Notes: a model not told the origin generated them from the sequence alone. 64,000 bases of DNA from Bugulina stolonifera (GCA_935421135.1 OW285194.1:12051376-12115375), one strand, 5' to 3'; positions 48,934 to 62,254 are shown, counted from the stretch's first letter. A program made the numbers and translations.

Positions 48934-49106
48934 TTATAAAGCATCATGTGCCACCTCATCTGGAGACTCCGATATCCTTCTGTGTGTACCGTTACCAGTA
49001 GGGTCATTCTTGGACGCTAGGAAAGGGGAGGTATCGGAGGAGCCAGCTGCATTCTGTTCACCTCTCTTCTGGTCTTTCCTGCTCTCTCGTAGTTTTGCCA
49101 TGTACT
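48934..49106 (-). CDS. Alternative terminal exon of GPCR C (C-tail 2)
   Basis: Minus strand: pyrimidine-rich acceptor ending AACCAG, then 56 open codons (YMAKLRESRKDQKRGEQNA..., Ser/Thr/Asp-rich) and TAA. It needs an incoming phase of 1. A consensus donor inside GPCR C exon 5 (AAATG|GTAAGAG at 50878/50877) supplies exactly that phase. The spliced form would be 434 aa with a different cytoplasmic tail. GPCR B has a matching short exon 5 that also ends in phase 1, which supports this as the ancestral structure. Confidence 0.65.
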
Positions 49107-50650
49107 CTGGTTAAGAAGAAAGGGCAATAGTGTGACTGCAATCTTAGTGTAGACTGTGTATCAAGTTACAGCATACACAATGCTACCAAACTTGGACACT
49201 TTCAATGACAAGCTACATGTAGATTTATATGACTCACTACATAATATCTGCTTTGAAGAGACGACAACCCATATATCCATACTGATGTAGTTGAACAACA
49301 TAGACCTTTACTACAGGAAAGGCTATTTGAGCTTGGTTATACTAATAAACTATATTGATCATAATTAGAAGCTGTCCTCCTTCAATTTAAAAAAGACAAG
49401 AAATTGAGAGAGGACAACTTCTAATTATGATCATAACTAGAAGTTATCCTCCCTCAGTTTCAAACAGGAGGGAAGAGAAATTGAGAGAGGACAACTTCTT
49501 CTAATTATGATCAACAGTTTATTAATGCCCGTGCATGCCTTACAAAAAATTATTACAGCAACATTAGGCTAAGCAGATCCTAGGCTAGCAAATGAATGTC
49601 TTCACAATCAACAGCTTGTTTTAAATTAAACTTGATAAAAATTTACTTTGGAAACCAATAGAATAATAAATATGGTTCAGTGCATTGCCATTATGGAATA
49701 TATAGTGTGAATCTGCTTACCTCTCATGTGATACAACAAAGTTATAACATCTATATCTATCTAACATGCTGCAACATCAGAGAGAGGTGCACAACATCCA
49801 GTAGAACAAACTGGTATATTTGAAGAGAAAGTAACTCCAATATGTACTCACATTCACAAGCTTTGCTTTACATTGGGACCAGAGTAGGAACAGTGCGAGT
49901 TCAAGATATTGTGTTTCTATAGTCACAAAACTTAATAAACACTCCATGAAGTTTGTGCAAAACAGCCAATCACAATATTTATAAAAATAATGAATGATAA
50001 ATAAAAACTATAGTAATTCCTTATAAATTCAGTGTTGACAATAAAGATCATAGCAAATAACTATATTATAATTCTTACACACCTGCCAAGCATCCCACTC
50101 TCCTGAGCATGAGGACCAACAGATGCGTTAGTGTACAGGTTTGCACTTAGAGGAGATGGGTAATGTTGGCCAATCATTAAGTGGTGATTGCGAATTTGAA
50201 CATTAAAGTGGCTGTTAGTCATGATACCCAGGCCAGTCTCCCCCTTTCCACAAAACCCCTTTAATTTCAGCTTTCACTTTAGTACTCAACTGAAAATTCA
50301 CCTTGCCCAGAGAATGTGGCAACTAGACAACTCAACAAGTAGGATCTTTTGGCTACAGCATGCACAGGTGGTTAACAATACCAATATCAACATAAGGTGT
50401 CATGCAAGCATATAGCCTGTGATCATTAAGATCAAGTTTACAGTGCATCACTCGTAACTGTTCATACAAAACTCCTACGATAAACTTTTTATTACAAGCT
50501 TAGATACAAAGGCTAAACAACAAAATGTTGCAATATACTGAAAGCTAGACTGTGTTTCTACATCGGTGGACTGGATACATATGGTGTGGTGTCCACACAC
50601 ACATGTAACTAAGCATAATTATATAAAAACATTTTGAGGCTAAGTTCTAT
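49107..50650. other. Non-coding stretch or alternative last intron of GPCR C
   Basis: Intron if the 48934-49106 tail is used, otherwise 3' flank. Contains the compound inverted-repeat element 49342-49525. A minus-strand open segment at about 50092-50270 ends at a donor-like site, but I could find no good acceptor for it. Confidence 0.5.
49342..49525. mobile_element. Short inverted-repeat element (AGAGAGGACAACTTCT family)
   Basis: About 184 bp with inverted ends built on TAATAAACT, TGATCATAATTAGAAG and GTCCTCC. Internally the ATTGAGAGAGGACAACTTCT block is present twice, so it looks like two elements fused head to tail. Partial relatives lie at about 43578-43625, 44935-44960, 46070-46130 and 53341-53395. 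Confidence 0.7.
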
Positions 50651-53600
50651 TTAAGGTTTATGCTTTCCTCCGCTGTGATACATTTCTAGCAGTGGATCTG
50701 AGGCTAAGACATTGACCCCACTAACATCAAAACCCGACGTATTCGACCCAAAACCAAGTTTATTCAATATTATACTTTCACCCCTCGTCTCATCGGTTGG
50801 GATGAGACCAAGCCTGTCTATCTTGTCAATAAAAGAGTACCTTGCTTGTCGGTTACTATTGGATACAGATCTCTTACCATTTCTTGTCGATACAGAGGTC
50901 ATGACTGTATGCTGTGACTGACTTCCTGTCACCTTCTTTCGGCACAGCAGTGTGTTTATAAATGTCTTCCTGCAAAAGTAAATAATTGGTGATGTGGTCT
51001 GTATAGAAACCCCAGGCCACTACTAAATCATATAGATTCTTGATAAAGCACAGGCTTTACTTAAGTGAGGCGGTTCCAATTGGTAAATTAATTGGTATAT
51101 AGTTCATGTTTGTACATATAATTCATGTCATGCATTGTCACTGTAAAATACCTCTCGGTTAAATGGTATAAGAGACAGTATAAAAACAAGTATAAAAACG
51201 GTATAACTCACTGTATTTTCAGGAATGGAACAACAATGAGCAGTCTTAATTAATTTAGCATGACTTGAAGCCTCTGGGCCCTGCATTTGAGATTTTACTG
51301 AATGTTGAAACAAACAACCCACGTCAGAACACCGCAGACACGTACGGGGAAAACTGTATTTTACTTTGGATAACTTCTTGATTTTTGAGGCACTCAATTT
51401 TGATGTCGATATCAATTCATCCATCAATTTGTACTACGTAATAATGACGTGATATCCACTGACCTGTAAGTATTGTTACATAAGCAGTAAAACACAATGT
51501 TGCCAGCATGATTCAGTATATGTCCAAAATCTTTAATGATTGATAACTTCTGAAAGTACGGGGTTTGTTCCAGTTTCTCTCTTTCTTCACCAGCTGTGTC
51601 TCTCATTATGTGGTAAACAAATCTGTATATATGTAGATTAGTTGTGTAAGTGGTAACAAAATCATCATGGCAACCATAACAGTAACCATAGTAGCAGCAT
51701 AAAGGTAGAAACAGACGAGGAAATTTTTTCGCCACATTGATGCCAAGCTTTGCCAGCATAACGGAGTTTTTCTCACGGGACAAAGCACACTAGCGATATT
51801 TCCTCCACAAACTTCATCGGCAGTCTGAGCGTGTGTGCCAAGGCAGGTAATTATTTATATAATATATTATAATAAAATGTCTCAATGCACACTTTTTATG
51901 TGTGCATCAGGTCATAACAGTGACACAATTTAGAATTTATTTCCACATATGAAAGCGTGGAATGGAGTTCGTAAAACCTTTGCTGGCCAATCACAGGCCA
52001 GTATTATTTAGAGCGAAATGCTAAATATTAAACATGCTCAATATTGGGCAACCAGGGTGTTCTCGCTCTATTCTGTGTTGCCCTGACCTCCACCATAATT
52101 TCGGATGATACTTCGCATAAATAAAATTTCCAAGTAATACTTTTATAACAGTCAGCATTTCCCAAGCCTACTATGGTTTTCCGTAGCAGTACTTTTGTAA
52201 ACACTGAATCTCACAACATGTGTTAGTGATCAATAAGCCAACCAACTAAATTATAAGAAAGCTGTCGCTGCTGCTTCTCCTGCTGATGAACCCAGCCACC
52301 TCACAGCATTTTAGAGAAAGAGGACTGCCTGCCTACTATGCACTAATATTGTGTAGTAGCTGTTGTCTTGCACCACACATAAAATGGACTGTGTACAACA
52401 GCAATATTAATCCTTAGAATAGCTACGCATCATTCATATAAAACTGTGTGGGTTTTGAATACCCATAGGATTAGCTTAGTATTTAAAGTTACAGAAGTTG
52501 TAAGATAGCAATAAAAGATGTAAGGTTAATTAGATAATCAAAGATCCAAATGAGCAACAGTGTATTCCCATTTCAGTAGACTGAGATTTCAATAACTTTT
52601 ATATGATATATGGGAGGTTGTATAAACTCCCATTTACATCATTAAATAATCAGGAAATCATGCTAGGTTGTCTTGGAGATGACAGGAAATACAAACAGAC
52701 TGGGGTGTTACAGGTTAAAGAATATAAGATGACTACAAGTAATTGTGTCTATGCTGTGTCTTTAGACATATACATGTGCATGTACCACATGTATATTATT
52801 ATAACATAATCGTTGTCATGGCGGCTATGTAGACTCAGCTATCAATATGTACATGTATCAGTTTATGTTTGGGATAATATGATAAGTCACTGGCTTCCAC
52901 CCTAACAGATTCCCATACATGCATATAATGAACTCAGTCTAACGTACACAATGTACTTACACTATCGTGTTACATATGAGAAACCATATGACTATTGCAA
53001 TCAACATGATGCCGATCTTACGATGCTCTCTAACCCGTGCCTCTGCGTTACCATCCTGCATGGACTCTGCCATTGAAGCTGTCGTGCTGTTGAGCTTTAC
53101 GATAAGAAATATGACTAGAACCAAGTCTACAAGGAATGGTATATAGATCTCCAGTGTCTACAAATAATGCATTACATAAGATGATAGCCTGGGTTCCAAT
53201 CATCCCGACTTTGAAGGACAACACAATATTGGTACTTGGCCAGTATAGAGGTCAATAGAGAGACCGGAAGTTATCCTCACATGATAATATTATAATCTCT
53301 AGACATCTGGATTACAACAATGTAGTGCAGCACAATTACCGAAATTGAGAGAGGACAACTTCTAGTGATCAGTAAATTATGAGTGCCCATACTATGGGCA
53401 CTCACAATTATTGGTATCGCTATCATAGCGATACCAATAATTGTCTTTTACCTACATGTACAGTGTATACACGTACATGTATATACATTAACAATTTTAA
53501 TGTGAGCTAGTATTTTCATTATAAATAGTAATACAGGATGCATTTTTATTTTTGATTTATTTCTTAATATTTCAACGCTCATCCAAGCATCATTATCAGA

Positions 53601-56600
53601 GGATAAATGACTTCATGTATATATAACTTCATGGAACTTCATATAGCTTCATGTATATACACTACATGTATATACATGTACACATACATGTATATACATG
53701 TATGTGTACATGTATATACATGTACGCATACATGTATATACACTACATGTATATACACATACGTGTATGTACATGTACATGTATATGTATATACATGTAG
53801 TGTATATCCATGTAGTGTATATACACATACATGTACGTGTATATACATGTATAAGCCTATCACACTGTACATTGACCTCAACAGTTAGACAGCCTCTATG
53901 GTATTACTGATTGATGGTAACTAAAGAACAGAGGAAAGTAAGCAATATAACACATGTACCCTGCTTATTTTGGCGAAGGAAATCTGGAGAAAAATACTTG
54001 GAACATCTGCACTTCACTTACTCCATTAGTCCTTTGCATTACGTGCATGTGGATGCAAATAGCATACAAACTGGTTTCTAAATAAACGTCAATGCATCAC
54101 CTTAATTGGGTCATATAAATGCCATATTAACGATCTGGTTCACTTAACTCAAGTTTACAATTTCTTGTAAGTAAACTTAGAGTAAAGGAAAGTAAACTTG
54201 ATGAAATTAGGTTAGTTTTGGTACACTGATATAATTATACAGTTGTTCGCTTTCAACCGGAACAAAAAGACTGAACGTTTTACTGCTGCGAAACTAGGAC
54301 TGAATTGACACTACTAATAGTCCCCAAATTATAAAAGGCTTCATACAAATGTAGGTCTAATGCTTCCAGTTTGACCTCTATTTCAATGTTTTTATCTATA
54401 TTAATATACATTTAGTTCTGAGCAGGGATCTTTGTGGATATATTTACAATTTCATGGTTACATTGTAATGATGTAGCTGGAGATTTGGACCTGCCATTGG
54501 TATTGCCTTGTTACATGAATTGATGGCTGTATATAAGTTACACTAATAGTAACATACATGATAGACGTAATAGTATGGCTTCAGAGTGTCACTTCCATAG
54601 AGATCAGTGCTGTTGGCTCTGACAGCCCCATCCTCTCTCGTATACACTTTCACTGTCAGCCAATCAGGGCAGTTTACCGCAACAGCCAATGCGAAGATTA
54701 ATACAATAGCTATCCTCATTCTTACCAGTGTACACCTACAATGCATATTTTGAAATACTAATAAAATTGATATTGTAAGAATATATCTGTAATAAAAGTG
54801 GCCATTGATTTCTTATGTGGGCGTTAGACGTTTATTGTTAGGTTAAGTATTGACTACTATAAATGTGTGTGGAGAGGGCAATGTGGGAAAGGTCAAGGTA
54901 GAATAAAAAGTAGGAACACCTTAGAGTGGTTAGAGTTTGATGCTTTATGCAGGTTTTCTACTGCTCAGGAATAATCATCTTATAGCCGAGACATGGGTAA
55001 ACTGTCAGGGCTCATACTATAGCCGAGACATGGGTAAACTGTCAGGGCTCATAATATTGTGTGTGAACAATCACCTCTACTAACAATAAAACCGATAAAA
55101 TTAAATGTAGTGTTTGACTCATGGCGACAAAACATAACAGTCAGCTGACCATTGAGTTGGTTATAAAAACATGACGAATCTGTCCATTTGATATGCTCAC
55201 AAATTACATTATCAGCTTACTTTATCATTTTTAAATTCATTTGAAAAAGTTGAGATCCTTACTGGGAGTAGTATACTAGTACAAAAAGCATAAGGCTTGA
55301 TATTATCGTTGAAACAAAGTTGGTAAAAAGTTAAGTAGATCACTAATAGTACAGGCTGTCTTTTTGTTCATCTTGCATATTAGTAATCATATGAATTATT
55401 TTCTATGTGTACTAACAAAACTACAATATAATATTTCTGACAATTAAAGACAATATTTCTAACCAATAGATGTAGACAAAACTGATTCCATTCTCTTTAT
55501 AAAATTTCCTTTATATCCTAAGGTCCTACTCCGCGAGTATGCACAGGCTTGCCTACGCATCTGCATGTCCCTTGACAAAACTACTACTATGTATAAAAAC
55601 AATATTAAATTGTTTATTTTATTCCACAGTGTGATAATAGTCGAGTTTGGGTATTAGCTCAACTGGTTTATATATGATATATTGTAATGGTTTCTGTGAT
55701 TTGGTGCGGTCGTCCTTGGACGACTACCGACTCAGAATTGAAGTGCCTATGAATGGTGCTAGGCCTTCTCATTTCATGAAAGATCGAGCGGTCTCAGTAG
55801 CCCAATAACTACCAGAGACGACCCATCTGGTCCCAAGTCTGACCTTCAGACTATACTTTGAAAGAGAGTAATCCGACCTAATAGGCGGTTCGCTAAGCGA
55901 ATGATCTGACAAAAGGAAGAGAGAGTCTCTGTATCCAGTATAGATGTGTCTTTATTGAAAGCCAAGTGAAGACTGAGACAATGAACAGTAAAACAATGCC
56001 CTTTATATAGTATAAGGACTTCTGCCCGACATAGTGTCGGGAAAAGACGACATAAGGTCGTCCGGAAGCTGCGCAACAACATGGTCGCCGGAAGCCCGAC
56101 GGCCGACCCAAAATAGGTCGGGTTATACAAAAGTTGCTTATAATGGTCCAATTCATGTACAAAATGAATATCAAGTGATTCTGAGAGGTCGGGCCTCTGT
56201 ACATGGGTATAAAAGGCATTAAAAGACTTAGTAATAATCATACATGAATGCACATCAGTATGTAATGGGTATAAACACATGGATACACGTATATAGACAG
56301 TAATTAAATGGTTTGACATGCAATACAATTGAATGTGAGTATACGAGCAGCTAGTTATGAGAGTTTGAGTGTTAGCTGAGTAGCGCTGTGACAACTACTA
56401 GGCACTTAAGGTGCTGTAGGGCTTTGTCCGGTAGCTGGAGTCGTATACGAATGTCCTGTACCATTACAATATTATGATGTGTTTACTGTGACTGTTGATC
56501 TTTTTATTTTACAATTTCAAGTTTCTAATTTTTTCATGTTTTCTTATGAAATTTTATTCATCATCAAACTCCCCACAAGTCGGGAAGAGCAGACACACAG

Positions 56601-59600
56601 AGAATGCTGATCTAGTGATAAACCTATTCTCGTTATTGGTCTGCAGATATCACTTTCTACAAGCTGCAGATATCACTTCTATTTTAAAACTACTTTGATT
56701 ATGCAAGTACAAATGTTATGAATGTTTAACCGACAATCCATGGAGTAATTCAAGACTGAGGCTAATTTAGTTAAAATTAAATCCACCAAGCGATCATGAT
56801 CATTGCACTGCAGATAGCAATTCAATAAACATGTGATTATCCAAGCTTCCATTATAGTGTACCATCCAGTCTAATTTTGTCAAATATTTAAGTAAATAAC
56901 ATGCAATACCTCATTGCATGTTAGGAGGTGTATTACCCCCCTAATTACGAGACACTATCAGTACCGACACATTTTGTGTAAACCAATCAAATGTAGCCGT
57001 AGCCGAGAGGTCTACTACACAACATTGATGGGCGATACAATACGCATGTGTATGTAGACTGCATACAGATGAACACCTGCATTGTATATATACTACAAGG
57101 ATTATCATTATAATGATGTATTTTTAAGCAAAGTATTCATGTAAAAATACATCATCATATAAAAAAATGGCCAAACCCCCTAACAAAGTATTATAAAATA
57201 GTAACTGATACACCTTCTACATGCAAAACAGTAGTTATATGATAGTTTCTACTTGTAGTCTACGTAATACACAGCGTTCTATTCTGGTAACAATTCCAAT
57301 CATAAATCTTTTATTTCTATCAAAAATTAACTAACTTATAATATTATCACTCTGCCTGAAAAATACTTTAAAACTCCATTATGTGGTTTTCAGCAAATAA
57401 TACATCCAACATGGCTAAGTAATATAGGTAAAAAGCATGGGCACCAGCGCCTTCAAATTCACTAGTTAGATAGCTCAGGCTTGACTCCCATACATGGTAC
57501 CCTCCAAGTGCATGTGCTAGTAAGCACTTTAGTATTTGTTGCGCAATAATTGCCTATTACACAGCAATTGCTAATTGTTAGTTGTTTGACTGATATATGG
57601 GCACTTTCATTCATTAAATGTATAGAGATGATAATTATTATCTTCTCTGTATTACACATGGGATTTCATCCAGACTTTAGATTACTGTGCAACATGTCTA
57701 AGAAATATTTCAGCTATACCCATCATGAATTAAACTTTGTATGGATTGGCAAGGTCTGGCATCATCTTTAAATTATGTTTTAAAAAATAAAAGTTTGTTC
57801 AAAAAAATATTGTAGACAAAGCTGATTTACAAAGTTATCGTTTTGAAATCCTAGTTGACCCGGGTTTTGAAAGCTAATTGACATAGAAGACATGAGGTGG
57901 GGGGGGGGGGGGGTGGAGATAAAATGTATTTTAAATTAGTTGCAGAGGCGTCTCGAAAGCTGGCCTGCCAAGGTCATTTTCTAATGTAAATATGCATCGG
58001 ACTCGATGTTGATCAAGCACGACCTCGGGTACTCTCAAAGCAGCTTTAGTAAGCCAAGAGTAGCATGAGAGTCAATAGGTCATCTTTTCAATGCCAAGAG
58101 GCATGTTTATCCTCTACGTAACGTTGAGTTGAAGCTTGGAAAAAAATGTCTAAATGCTTGTGCAATCAGGAATAAGGTGAAGTAGAAAACTGTTAATTGT
58201 GTAAGCTGAGCACATTACTTGGTATATCAGAATGATAGCCTGGACCTGAACAGGCTGCTGCTATATTCCCTCAACTCTAGGCAATCAGGAAATTAAAATT
58301 CATCAGCTGTTACCATGGAGTGTTTCAATTGGCACATCTTTAGGCAGATTCATATCATCATACAAACAAATAAATATTATATCTAATAATGCTATTTTCC
58401 AATATTGTCATTGATTTATTCAAATCTTTAGTGGCAGCTGGTGGAAATACCATAGTAATAGCCAAGTAAGCAGCCTCCATGATAATCCAAGATAATGTGT
58501 AAAAATGTATTGCCAGCCAAGAGATGTGGTTACTTGGTATATTACAGCATTATGATATCACTAGATGAACTAGAGGAGTTGTAGAATGTTGGCAGATTTA
58601 TTATTACCTGCACTGCTGTTACAGGTCTAATCTCGATGCACACAGCCATTAGACTGTACATGTAGGTGTATCTTTTTATGCTGTAAGCTAAAATTATTGC
58701 CCCTCGTATAGTAACAGGCCTACTAGAGAAGTTAGTATCAATAATTCTGATGTTATATAACGGACTGTTACGCATACATTGTAATTAACACTTTGTTCTT
58801 CTGAAAATTCTAGGGACTGCTGGTATATACATGTACATGTATATATTTGTGAAGCAAATGAGGGTCAAAAGTAAATCTCAATGTAAAATATATCATGAAG
58901 ACTACATTGACATTTTTAAAAAAATGGTACCTCCCTACAGAAGCTTATGGGAAACTGGCATGTGGAAAAAGTCTCTATCATGAAACAATTGGCTCAGATG
59001 AAACATGCACATGTATCTACATTGTAGCTTAATATCTTGATTCTGTGCATGTGGGAAATAGCAATAATACAATTATACTCCAACGAAAACTCTCCATGGA
59101 GTATATTGACTATATCTATCACCTGAATGAATGCAGAACCTATTCATTATGCATGTACAAGACACCATTATATAGGAAGTTATCTTCCCCTATATGATCT
59201 ACTTCCGAAGGACAAGGGTTATGGGAAAGTGAATCTTTGAGGCTCAAAATGGATGCGGTATTCACTGCGATCCATCACCAAGCAGCTTTGATATGAAGAA
59301 TATGAAGTATAGACTTACTAAAAATAGAGCTTCTCTTTGCAAGTATAAATACACTGTAGAGACATCTTAACACTTATACAACAGAATAACTAGACTTACC
59401 ATTGGCAGACTTTGAGAGGAAAGGCTACGGCAAGGAATCTGAAGACAGTGGTAGCCATCACCAACCAGTTAGAGGCTATAGAGAAGGGGTTCACGGGGAA
59501 GTACCAAATATAGTGGATAACATGGTAGAAATCCGGACGCTCTTCCGTCACACTTCCGTACGGCAATGGAGGACGTCGTAGGTATACGGCAATGAAGTAG

Positions 59601-59905
59601 AAGCTGACAAATGATAGGACCATGAGATCGGCCACACCCATTGCGATTAAAAGATGATACGTAGGTGATACACTTCTCTTCCTCCTCACCAACTGTACTA
59701 ATACAAACAGATTTAGTACGTTGAACAGGATTCCAACCAGGCAAATAATAGTCTGTACTATCGCCACTATTAAATAGAAATTTGATTCTGTTCGATCATC
59801 TTCAGTCACATCTACTTCTGGGGGTATGGTGACGCAAGAATTTGATACGTTACAAGAAATACTTGATTGCAGGATTGTAGCGTTGTTGAAATTGTAGGAA
59901 TTCAT
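50651..59905 (-). CDS. Class A-like GPCR (GPCR C), five exons, 452 aa
   Basis: Plasma-membrane receptor; ligand unknown. Exons (minus): 59400-59905, 54558-54735, 52961-53157, 51464-51622, 50651-50969, with phases 2, 0, 2, 2. The ATG is at 59905; a 5' UTR exon probably begins at an acceptor near 60030. The N-terminus is about 42 residues with NAT and NVS sequons. TM1 is about 43-70, TM2 82-108 (IAMGVADL) and TM3 130-160, ending FRFLAVAFP, a variant of the ERYLAVxxP motif. Exon 2 holds TM4 and ECL2, exon 3 TM5, ICL3 and TM6, exon 4 TM7 (ILNHAGNIVFYCLCNNTYR), and exon 5 a long tail starting KTFINTLLCRKK. The TM7 end resembles class A peptide/FMRFamide-type receptors, but I would not assign a ligand. 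Intron 1 is 4.7 kb and contains an LTR. An alternative tail uses a donor within exon 5 (see 48934-49106). Confidence 0.85.
53404..53444. repeat. 41-bp perfect palindrome
   Basis: Two 20-bp arms (ACAATTATTGGTATCGCTAT and its exact complement) around a single central base, in GPCR C intron 2. It follows a copy of the GAGAGAGGACAACTTCT element end (53341-53395). Confidence 0.9.
53605..53865. repeat. (AC)ATGTATATAC low-complexity array
   Basis: Irregular tandem array of ACATGTATAT and related palindromic units in GPCR C intron 2. It generates long but meaningless Tyr/Thr/His/Val-rich open frames on both strands. Confidence 0.85.
54981..55053 (+). repeat. 37-bp tandem duplication
   Basis: Two adjacent, virtually identical copies of a unit starting TATAGCCGAGACATGGGTAA, in GPCR C intron 1. 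Confidence 0.9.
55683..56468 (-). mobile_element. Solo LTR, copy 1 (in GPCR C intron 1)
   Basis: 786 bp with ends TGTAATGGT and ACCATTACA. In the minus orientation it shows U3 with CpG-rich GGTCGG/CGAC boxes, a TATATAAAGG box near 56002-56010, and AATAAAG (minus) at 55951-55956, the order expected of an LTR. ATAT flanks both ends and could be the target duplication. It is closely similar over its whole length to 62255-63060. A 108-codon minus-strand frame inside is kept in both copies but spans the TATA box and is unlikely to be a gene. Confidence 0.8.
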
Positions 59906-62254
59906 TTTAAAAGCGAATTGTTCGTTGATCTCAGACTAGCTTTGAATGCCAACGTCGGCAGTCACTTCACGTAGTAAGAGTTCTGCAATGCTAGCCAACC
60001 TGACCATCAAGTAGAATAATGTGACAAATCTGCAATAAATATATATTAGCACAGTGTCTCATTAGTCATTCATTCACTCTATGATATCCTTTAGAGAGTA
60101 CATGGTGATTTCCTGTTTGGGGTATTTGTAGCTACTTGAAATAACCCAAGAGACAGCTAGCAAGCTCAACCAAGCTGCCTTTAGGAAATTGATTCTCTAA
60201 TTAGGAAATAAATTTTGTAAAGTGATTGAACAGTGCTGCATAATGCTAAGTTGTTTACTAAGAAAACGTAATCACAACATACATGTAAAACACAGCAGTA
60301 TATTTTTCAAATTATTTTGCACATCACGGTATCTATACTATATATGTCTAACACTATTAGAAATTATTTATTAGTCAAAATAATGCATAGCATTATAATT
60401 GATTCCATTTAACTACAGAACTTTATATTATGATTGAATCTTCTTCATAAAATTGGATTTTTTTCAAAATATTTTATTTTAAAATTAAAGTAACAAGTCA
60501 TTATCATTGTGAGTTTGTAAATAGTTTGTTGTTCTTGCGCTCTTCAGATCATCACAACAAAATTAAATTTCTAAAATTAGCAGTTTCTTTGGTCTCCTGC
60601 ATCTACCCACTATATCCACCACTGGATAAAAGTGCTTTCATGATGCAAGTGTAAACAAAGCATTCCCCAACAAGTAAACACAAGTGTATAAATATGCCAA
60701 CCAGTTGGGTGTTGCATATGTGAAACATACTACCTTACACTTCTGAGTGAATAATGCACTTGTACAACATTAGTGTTAGCAATAATTATCCTAAAGATGA
60801 TTTTATGATGTATTCACTAGATCTCCAACTATCTGTTGAAATAAACACACCATGTGAATGCTAAAATCTCTATGGAATAGAAATTAAATTTTAATGATGC
60901 TGCCTTTTAATTCAGACTACATGTTGTAGTGTGTGATTTAAAATTGTAATAGACAGTATTTACAGAACTAAAGTAAATACATGTACACACCTAACACTAC
61001 TTACACAATTACTTACACAAGTAAAATTTTTCTGTGCACAGCTGCAGTTTTGAAATTAGAACATTTAGCAGTTGAATATTGCAAATCCTTCCAAATACAG
61101 CATATAGCCTCTGATTCTTCGCCCAAATTATTTATACAGGCATAATTTTTTTTTGAAAAAGTACGCCACTAACATGTATTTGTTAGCAGTTAATGTTCCT
61201 CAGTATTGATTCCAACAATATCATAGCAATACAAGTTATTTTCTTAGTAAACATGTACTTGCATGTGCCTCCAGCAACATGTAAATGCTACTACTAAGTC
61301 CCATGTGACACCATCACTATTTTTTCGGAGAGGCTACCGAACTTTACATCGTACCTCAGCTCTTGCATTCACCTACTTCACGTACATGTGGCATATTAAA
61401 CATGCATGCGCAACCTGCTTCTGATATGCAGGAATTCGCATCTGTGAGCCAGTTTAAATATTTATTGCAATAAACACAAATATCGCTATCAAAATTAATT
61501 CTTACCATTCTTCAATATTGAGAGAAATCATCCATTTATGAAAAACCTTGCCTGCATATTAAAGGGTGAACTTACTTTTTAGCAGAAAAATTTGGTAGCG
61601 GAAAAGAACACTGTCTTGCACTACACTTAGAATACCTGTAAATAGCTCTATGTATAATTTGCAAACTTACGTTTATTGCTTCCTTAGTTCAGTGATTCTG
61701 AGTTGGTATTCCACAAGAATTGAACACTATGAGGTAAGCACGCACGCAAGATGAAATTACTTACTTATAACATGATCACCCATCAATTATCATGAGTTTT
61801 CCCAGACAACTGGGGAAGAGAGTGAATGAAAGGTAATTTGATGGTCTACTGTATCCAATCCTCTAACATTTACTTGTTTATATTGTAGCCATAAAATTAA
61901 AAGCCAATAACTATTATACTGCACGTCTCTACAGAGCAGAGCGATACTACCCAAAATTCCTTTTCTTTCCCACACTTTCTCTCCTTCCTCTACTAAATGA
62001 TTGGCACGGCATGCAAAGCCCATGAAACTTATTGCCTAACTACTTTGTAATAAAAATATTATTATGAATTATTAGCCTATGAAATGTTGAATCAATGAAT
62101 GTACATCACATGCTTGTAGTATATCTCCTGCAGATTGCTATGCTGCCATACAGAGGCAGTAGAATTAGTAGCAGTCACTGCTACTACACATACATAATCA
62201 GTGTATAGAGACATGCAGTATAAATACATTTAGTATTGCATTGTATATAAATAT
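59906..62254. other. Upstream region of GPCR C
   Basis: Includes the probable GPCR C 5' UTR exon (59906 to about 60029) and its promoter further right. A/T-rich; no other exon recognised. Confidence 0.5.

Noticed and set aside
50092..50275. Minus-strand open segment ending at a donor-like site as an exon of GPCR C
   Set aside because: No pyrimidine-rich acceptor before it, and its phase does not join the neighbouring exons while keeping a long frame.
51128..51427. Open frame of about 99 codons on the minus strand
   Set aside because: Lies in GPCR C intron 4, has no splice-site support or recognisable domain, and ends in an A/T-rich hydrophobic stretch typical of chance frames.
53607..53910. 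Tyr/Thr/Cys/His-rich open frames on both strands
   Set aside because: Artefacts of the ACATGTATAT low-complexity array.
55893..56219. 108-codon minus-strand frame in the LTR (also at 62465-62791) as a gene
   Set aside because: It spans the TATA box and polyadenylation signal of the LTR and shows no recognisable domain; conservation is explained by recent shared ancestry.
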